Shown here piece after piece: positions 59,915 through 64,000 of a DNA stretch of 64,000 bases. How positions within the stretch are numbered: position 1 is the first letter of the stretch; each line of letters begins with the position of its first letter. This DNA is from Paenibacillus arenilitoris (GTDB lineage Bacteria > Bacillota > Bacilli > Paenibacillales > Paenibacillaceae). The position numbers and the translations under genes are program-made. The DNA lies in contig NZ_JACXIY010000018.1 of NCBI RefSeq assembly GCF_014705655.1, positions 116,106-180,105 on the forward strand. Reading direction: 5' to 3'. The notes under the pieces are model-generated. The model worked only from the letters and a program-made list of their open reading frames with translations, was not told where the DNA came from and did no database searches.

Positions 59915-60484
59915 TTACTCAAATTTGATTTCGCCGTTCTCGAGCGACGAAATTCTTACGAGCGGCTCCACCCGGATGCCCTGCTCCCGAAGCGTCCTTC
60001 CGCCGGCTTGGAACGACTTCTCGACCACCGTTCCGAACCCGACGAGCGTCGCGCCCGAGCGCTCGATGATCTTGATCAAGCCGCGCGCCGCATCGCCGTT
60101 GGCGATAATATCGTCGATGAACAGGACCCGATCCTCCTCCGACAGAAACTGCTTCGATACCATAATGTCGGTAACCATCCCCTTCGTGAACGATGGAACG
60201 CGTTCGCAGTAGGCGTCCGGATCGGCGATGAGCGTCTTCTTCCTGCGGGCGAACACGAGCGGCACGCCGAGCACGAGCGCCGTGGCGAATGCGGCCGGAA
60301 TACCCGAGGATTCCACCGTAATGACCTTCGTCACCTTCTCTTCCGCGAACCGTCTCGCGAACTCTTGTCCCATCTCCATCGTAAGCGCGGGATCCACCTG
60401 ATGGTTAATCAAAGCGTCCAGGCGCAGCACGTCGTTCGATACGACCGACGACTCCTCCAATATGCGTTTCTTTAAGCTTTCCAT
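59915..60484 (-). CDS. xpt: xanthine phosphoribosyltransferase
   Basis: A 189-residue enzyme that converts xanthine and PRPP to XMP in purine salvage. The PRPP-binding loop is VLFIDDIIANGDA (120-132), and ITVESSGIPAAF (55-66) and ARRKKTLIADPDAY are typical of Xpt. The length agrees with the Bacillus enzyme (194). ATG with GGAGG. In Bacillus, xpt is preceded by a guanine riboswitch and followed by pbuX. Here I saw neither: the upstream 180 bases lack the aptamer core, and downstream is an unrelated small gene. Confidence 0.95.
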   Translation of the reverse strand: MESLKKRILEESSVVSNDVLRLDALINHQVDPALTMEMGQEFARRFAEEKVTKVITVESSGIPAAFATALVLGVPLVFARRKKTLIADPDAYCERVPSFTKGMVTDIMVSKQFLSEEDRVLFIDDIIANGDAARGLIKIIERSGATLVGFGTVVEKSFQAGGRTLREQGIRVEPLVRISSLENGEIKFE

Positions 60485-60716
60485 CTCTCATACCTCCGCC
60501 AAAATCCTTTTCGTTAACGTACCATAGGTCGGGCAAATCATGCAACCTCAATAAAACGCGGAGGCGGCTCCGGTTCGAAAAAACGAACGGCGTTTCGGAA
60601 CAATTGCTAATTATCTGTAAAAAAGAGAAACTTTATCCTTATTATATACGTCTAATTAACATGATAGAATAATAGGAAGAGACAATAATTATGCGGAAAA
60701 GGAAGGGGTGCGGAAG

Positions 60717-61430
60717 ATGGCGCATGCTCGCAAGGAAACGTCGAAAGCCGCCATGCTGGCGGCGGTTGCCGCGATCGCGCTGCTGCTCGCTGGCTGTCAG
60801 GGCGAACGGGAGACGCCGCCGAACACGTATATCGGCCAGCTCGACGGCAGCGGCAAGGAAACGGCTCAGACGCCGGACAGCCCTCAAAAAACGTATTCGG
60901 AGCAGAATGGCCAAAATCTCGCCGCCGAAGAGCCCCATTCCAATCCGGCCGGTGCGACAAACGAGGCGACCGCCGAAACCTCGACGCTTCATGATTCCGA
61001 AGACGATAAAGGAGCCGTCGAAACCGAGAGCGAAGATAAGGCTTGGGACGCATCCGAGCCCGAGCTTCACGGCGTCGCCATCGGGGACGGCGAGGCGCAG
61101 GTCGTTCGGCGATTCGGCGCGGCGATCGACAGTTACACGCTCGATGAAAAATCCGATAAGATTCAAGTGTTGGAATACGACGGCTTCGCCGTCGGCATGA
61201 ACGGCGAGCAGACCGTCCAATACGTCGAACTATTCGGCAGCGGGCTGTCTGCCGGCTTGAGCGGCTTGCAGATCGGGGATAAGCCGGATGCGGCGGTCAA
61301 GCTGCTCGGCAAGCCGGAGAAGCAGACGGCCTATCTGCTGACTTACGAAGCCGACGGCGCTTTGCTTAAGCTTGATCTGGACCCCGGTCAGAACGAAATC
61401 GTATCGATCAAGCTGCTCGCGGCAAGCTGA
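60717..61430 (+). CDS. lipoprotein of unknown function
   Basis: A 237-residue lipoprotein: signal peptide with LLAGC (Cys27 from this start), then a long acidic, low-complexity linker (about 30-115, rich in Glu, Thr, Ser, Asp) and a C-terminal globular domain with two related halves (GVAIGDGEAQVVRRFGAAID and GLQIGDKPDAAVKLLGKPEK). Such short repeats recall small beta-alpha domains found in Bacillus lipoproteins. No function assigned. ATG at 60717 has AAGGAAGGGG eight bases before it; a GTG at 60708 overlaps that site. It is divergent from xpt. Confidence 0.8.
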   Translation: MAHARKETSKAAMLAAVAAIALLLAGCQGERETPPNTYIGQLDGSGKETAQTPDSPQKTYSEQNGQNLAAEEPHSNPAGATNEATAETSTLHDSEDDKGAVETESEDKAWDASEPELHGVAIGDGEAQVVRRFGAAIDSYTLDEKSDKIQVLEYDGFAVGMNGEQTVQYVELFGSGLSAGLSGLQIGDKPDAAVKLLGKPEKQTAYLLTYEADGALLKLDLDPGQNEIVSIKLLAAS

Positions 61431-61485
61431 CCGAAGTGCCGAACAGGCTCTCGTCGGTCAAATAAGCGGGCCGCCGATTTCGAAT

Positions 61486-61541
61486 AGCCGGAAGCGGACG
61501 CCGGAAAGATGGCCGGCGCCTGCTTCCGGCTTTCTTTTTTT
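61486..61541 (+). terminator. intrinsic terminator
   Basis: A 19-base stem with two mismatches, AGCCGGAAGCGGACGCCGG / CCGGCGCCTGCTTCCGGCT, followed by TTCTTTTTTT. Confidence 0.9.
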
Positions 61542-61677
61542 CGGCTTCCATCATATAAGCGTCAAGCTTGCTCCTTGACAGTCGATTCCTGGCGTATATT
61601 TTGAAATAAGTCATGCCTGTCCCGATTCGGACATACCTTCTATATAAGAAGCGCCAGGATCGAAAGGAAGGTTGACG

Positions 61678-62718
61678 ATGTGGAAACGAATCGGTAAAGT
61701 GCTGCAAATCGCGGCGACTTATATGGGAACGGTCGTAGGCGCCGGCTTTGCCAGCGGCCAAGAAATATTGCAGTTTTTCACCCGCTTCGGCAACTGGGGA
61801 ACGGCAATGATCGTTCTGGCAACGGCCTTGTTCATATGGCTCGGCACCAAGATGATGCTGATCGCAAGCGAAATACGCGCCAAATCGTACGAGGATCTGA
61901 ATAAGGCGCTGTTCGGCGAGAAATACGGAAGATGGATCAGCCATTTCATGCTGGTCGTCCTGCTTGGCGTGACGGCCGTCATGCTGGCGGGAGCGGGCAC
62001 GATCTTCTACGAGCATTGGAATATTTCGTATCAATCCGGCCTGCTCATTACGATCGGCGCCTGCTACTTCCTGCTGCGCAAAGGGCTGAACGCCATCCTG
62101 ACGGTGAACGCGATCGTCGTCCCCATCATGCTGCTGTTCACCGTGCTGATCATCCTCGACACGTTCCGTACGCCCGAGGCCGACCGGTTCCTGACGCTGA
62201 CCAGCGATCATTCGATCTTCGCCGCCTGGGCCTCCCCCTTCCTGTACGCCGCTTTCAACCTGTCGATGGCGCAGGCCGTGCTCGTGCCGCTCGGGGCCGA
62301 AGTGAACGACCGGAAGACGATCGTCGCCGGCTCGTGGGTCGGCGGCATCGGCATCGGCTTCATGCTGCTGGCCGGCCATATCGCGCTGTCCGTTCATATG
62401 CCCGGCATCCAGCAGTTCGCCATCCCGATGGGCGGCATCGCCCGCGAGCTCGGAAGCAGCGTGCAGTTTATTTATATTTTCATTATTTTCGCGGAAATTT
62501 TCACGACGCTCATCGCCGATATATACGGGCTCACCCTTCAGCTTCACGAACGGTTAAAATGGGCGCGCAGCCTGATCGTCCTGCTCATTCTGGCGGTCTG
62601 CTACGTCGCGAGCCAAATCGGCTTCGGCACGCTGCTCTCGACGCTGTACCCGCTGTTCGGACTGATCAGCTTCGGCTGGCTGTTCCTCATTATCCGCAAA
62701 AAGGTCGCGCAACGGTAG
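61678..62718 (+). CDS. ykvI: YkvI family membrane transporter-like protein
   Basis: A 346-residue integral membrane protein with about ten hydrophobic segments. The start ATYMGTVVGAGFASGQEILQFFTRFG (about 13-38) is the YkvI signature and resembles the first helix of amino-acid/sodium transporters of the APC/LeuT fold. Other typical parts are ASPFLYAAFNLSMAQAVLVPLGAE and FAEIFTTLIADIYGL. Its substrate is not known. ATG at 61678 with AAAGGAAGG six bases upstream; the in-frame TTG at 61672 is too close to that site. It is a single-gene unit after a terminator. Confidence 0.92.
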   Translation: MWKRIGKVLQIAATYMGTVVGAGFASGQEILQFFTRFGNWGTAMIVLATALFIWLGTKMMLIASEIRAKSYEDLNKALFGEKYGRWISHFMLVVLLGVTAVMLAGAGTIFYEHWNISYQSGLLITIGACYFLLRKGLNAILTVNAIVVPIMLLFTVLIILDTFRTPEADRFLTLTSDHSIFAAWASPFLYAAFNLSMAQAVLVPLGAEVNDRKTIVAGSWVGGIGIGFMLLAGHIALSVHMPGIQQFAIPMGGIARELGSSVQFIYIFIIFAEIFTTLIADIYGLTLQLHERLKWARSLIVLLILAVCYVASQIGFGTLLSTLYPLFGLISFGWLFLIIRKKVAQR

Positions 62719-62734
62719 CTCTTGCAGCGAACGA

Positions 62735-64000
62735 TCAGAGCCGGACCAATTGCGCGCCTGTGCCGTGAGCAAGCAGCGCGTCGCGGATATGCCCGTGACA
62801 GGTCATCATAATGATCTGCCTCTCGCCCGACATCTCCGCCGCCAGCCTTGCGGCCGCCTGCAGGCGCTCGTGATCGAGGTTGACGAACACATCGTCGAGC
62901 AGCAGCGGCAGCTTAACCGAATGCGAAGCTTCTTCCGCCAAGGCAAGGCGCATCGCCAAATAAACAAGCTCCGCCGTTCCCCGGCTCAGTAAGGCGCTGT
63001 CGATGACGCGCCGTTCCGCCGTCTCCAGCCGGATGCCGGGCTCGTCCGGCGTCGCCAGCACCCGAACGTATTTGCCCTCCGTCAGCCTCGCGATCGCGCG
63101 CGAGGCGTTCCGCAGCACGACCGGCTGCCGCTCTTCCTCGTAAATCCGCTTCGTGCCGCGCAGGAGCGCGGCGCCCACCGACAATACCGCATACCGGTCC
63201 GCATCCGCTTTCAGCTGGGCGAGCGTCATTTCCTTCTGATCGAGCAGCTTGCGATGCTCTTCTTCCAGGAGCAGATGCTCCATCGCCTGGCGCTGCCTTC
63301 CCCGCTGCTCCAGCAGCCCGCGCTTCTCTTGATCCAGACCGGCAACCTCCGCCTGCGCGGCCGACAGCCTCGATCGAAGCTGTTCCTCGTCATGCCGCGC
63401 ATACATCTCCTCCAGCTCAGCCGCGCGTTCCGCGGATAAGCCGGCCGTTAATTCCAGCTCGAGCTTCGACAGCTCCAAATCGATCGCAGCAAGCAGCCGG
63501 CGATGCTCCAGCGCCGCGGCGTACTGCGGCTCGCTCTCCATGCCCGCGTCGCCCAGTATGGCCTGCATGTCCGAAGCAAGCTCGCCCAGCCTCGCTTCCG
63601 CCGTCTGCTGCGCGAGCGCGAGCTCGCCCAGGCGGGCCTCGATGCCGAGCGCCTCCCGCTTCGCCACGGCGTGGCGGCGCGTCTCGGCATGCAGCAGCCG
63701 GAGCGCGGCCGCGGGGTCCGCCGCGACCTGCGAAGCCGCCTCCCCGAACCGGCCGCACAGCGCCGCCGCCTGTTCGCCGAAGGCGGCGATTTGCTTGTCG
63801 GCTGCGGCCCGCTTCGCCGTCAGCCGGTCGTACTGGCGCAGCCGCTGCAGCGCTTGCTCGGCAAGCTCGAACGCTTCGAGCGCGGCGGCCGGCGACATGT
63901 CCGGCGGCAGCGCTCGCGCGGTAAGCCAGCCGGCCCACCGGCCGGCGGCGGCACGCGCCTCCCGCGCGGCGGCGGCGGCCTCGCCGCGCTCGGTCGCGAG
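62735..64000 (-). CDS. YhaN-like AAA ATPase, C-terminal part
   Basis: The frame is open to the right edge of the window, so only the last 421 residues are present and the ATPase N terminus (Walker A) lies outside. A long coiled coil (Ala/Glu/Arg/Leu-rich, to about residue 300) is followed by the C-terminal ATPase half: SRGTAELVYLAMRLALAEE (signature), LPLLLDDVFVNLDHERL (Walker B and D-loop) and QIIMMTCHG (H-loop region). This is the RecN/SbcC-like layout of YhaN proteins, which usually pair with a YhaO-type nuclease and may act in DNA repair. No nuclease gene is visible here; it would lie to the right. Confidence 0.88.
   Translation of the reverse strand, partial: LATERGEAAAAAREARAAAGRWAGWLTARALPPDMSPAAALEAFELAEQALQRLRQYDRLTAKRAAADKQIAAFGEQAAALCGRFGEAASQVAADPAAALRLLHAETRRHAVAKREALGIEARLGELALAQQTAEARLGELASDMQAILGDAGMESEPQYAAALEHRRLLAAIDLELSKLELELTAGLSAERAAELEEMYARHDEEQLRSRLSAAQAEVAGLDQEKRGLLEQRGRQRQAMEHLLLEEEHRKLLDQKEMTLAQLKADADRYAVLSVGAALLRGTKRIYEEERQPVVLRNASRAIARLTEGKYVRVLATPDEPGIRLETAERRVIDSALLSRGTAELVYLAMRLALAEEASHSVKLPLLLDDVFVNLDHERLQAAARLAAEMSGERQIIMMTCHGHIRDALLAHGTGAQLVRL

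Noticed and set aside
60485..60660. Possible purine riboswitch upstream of xpt
   Set aside because: The minus strand has TATATAAT and AAGTTTCT that recall part of the aptamer, but the spacing, the second loop and the conserved 3' half are missing.
1..64000. CRISPR arrays, rRNA genes, prophage or insertion sequences
   Set aside because: No regularly spaced repeats, rRNA segments, transposase or integrase motifs were seen when reading through; the intein is the only mobile element found.

Overview
The window looks like the chromosome of a spore-forming, Gram-positive, GC-rich member of the Paenibacillaceae (Paenibacillus or Cohnella type). This rests on four things: Shine-Dalgarno sites of the AAGGAGG type with many TTG and GTG starts; a Tlp-type spore protein and a CwlD-like amidase; YqhH/YqhG, YqzE, YkvI, YmaF and YhaN-like proteins known from Bacillus relatives; and many sugar ABC importers without their own ATPase plus a YesMN two-component system. 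No rRNA, CRISPR array, prophage or intact insertion sequence was seen.

Left part (1-27 kb) is a carbohydrate region. A four-gene leftward operon (44-4557: ADP-ribosylglycohydrolase-like, PhnP-like metallo-hydrolase, sugar isomerase-like, unknown barrel protein) diverges from a DUF4127 gene. Next comes a long leftward operon (21977 down to 6276) with two substrate-binding proteins, two permease pairs, an NHL-propeller/YIP1 membrane protein, a large DUF5696 lipoprotein, a ROK kinase, a NanE-like epimerase and a Gfo/Idh/MocA oxidoreductase. A RpiR-type regulator, a secreted YngK-like glycosidase and a creatininase-family enzyme follow. I infer capture, trimming and catabolism of a glycan that yields an amino sugar, probably N-acetylmannosamine. 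Several of its proteins have no described role.

Middle part (27-36 kb) carries a GNAT enzyme, an atypical stand-alone receiver protein, a YbaR-like SulP transporter, DUF1961, a His-rich YmaF protein, a phoX-tatA-tatC operon with a PhoP-box-like site, a small frameshifted membrane gene, and a convergent HxlR regulator / NAD(P)H oxidoreductase pair. From about 36 to 45.5 kb base composition drops (about 45-47% GC in hand-counted lines, against 55-67% around it). This island holds a YesMN system, an Lpl-type permease pair, a substrate-binding lipoprotein and a GH35-like enzyme.

Right part (45.5-64 kb) starts with a B12-dependent ribonucleotide reductase split by a 430-residue LAGLIDADG intein and preceded by two NrdR-box-like sites. 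It continues with yqhH-yqhG, an unknown secreted protein, yqzE, a CwlD-like amidase and a divergent polysaccharide deacetylase. Two tRNA-Leu(CAG) genes with identical bodies flank a PepSY / FixH / cytochrome c module and an Rrf2 regulator. Two small unknown genes, xpt, a lipoprotein, a YkvI-like transporter and the C-terminal part of a YhaN-like ATPase complete the window.

All calls come from reading the sequence by eye; family names are from recognised motifs, not database searches.
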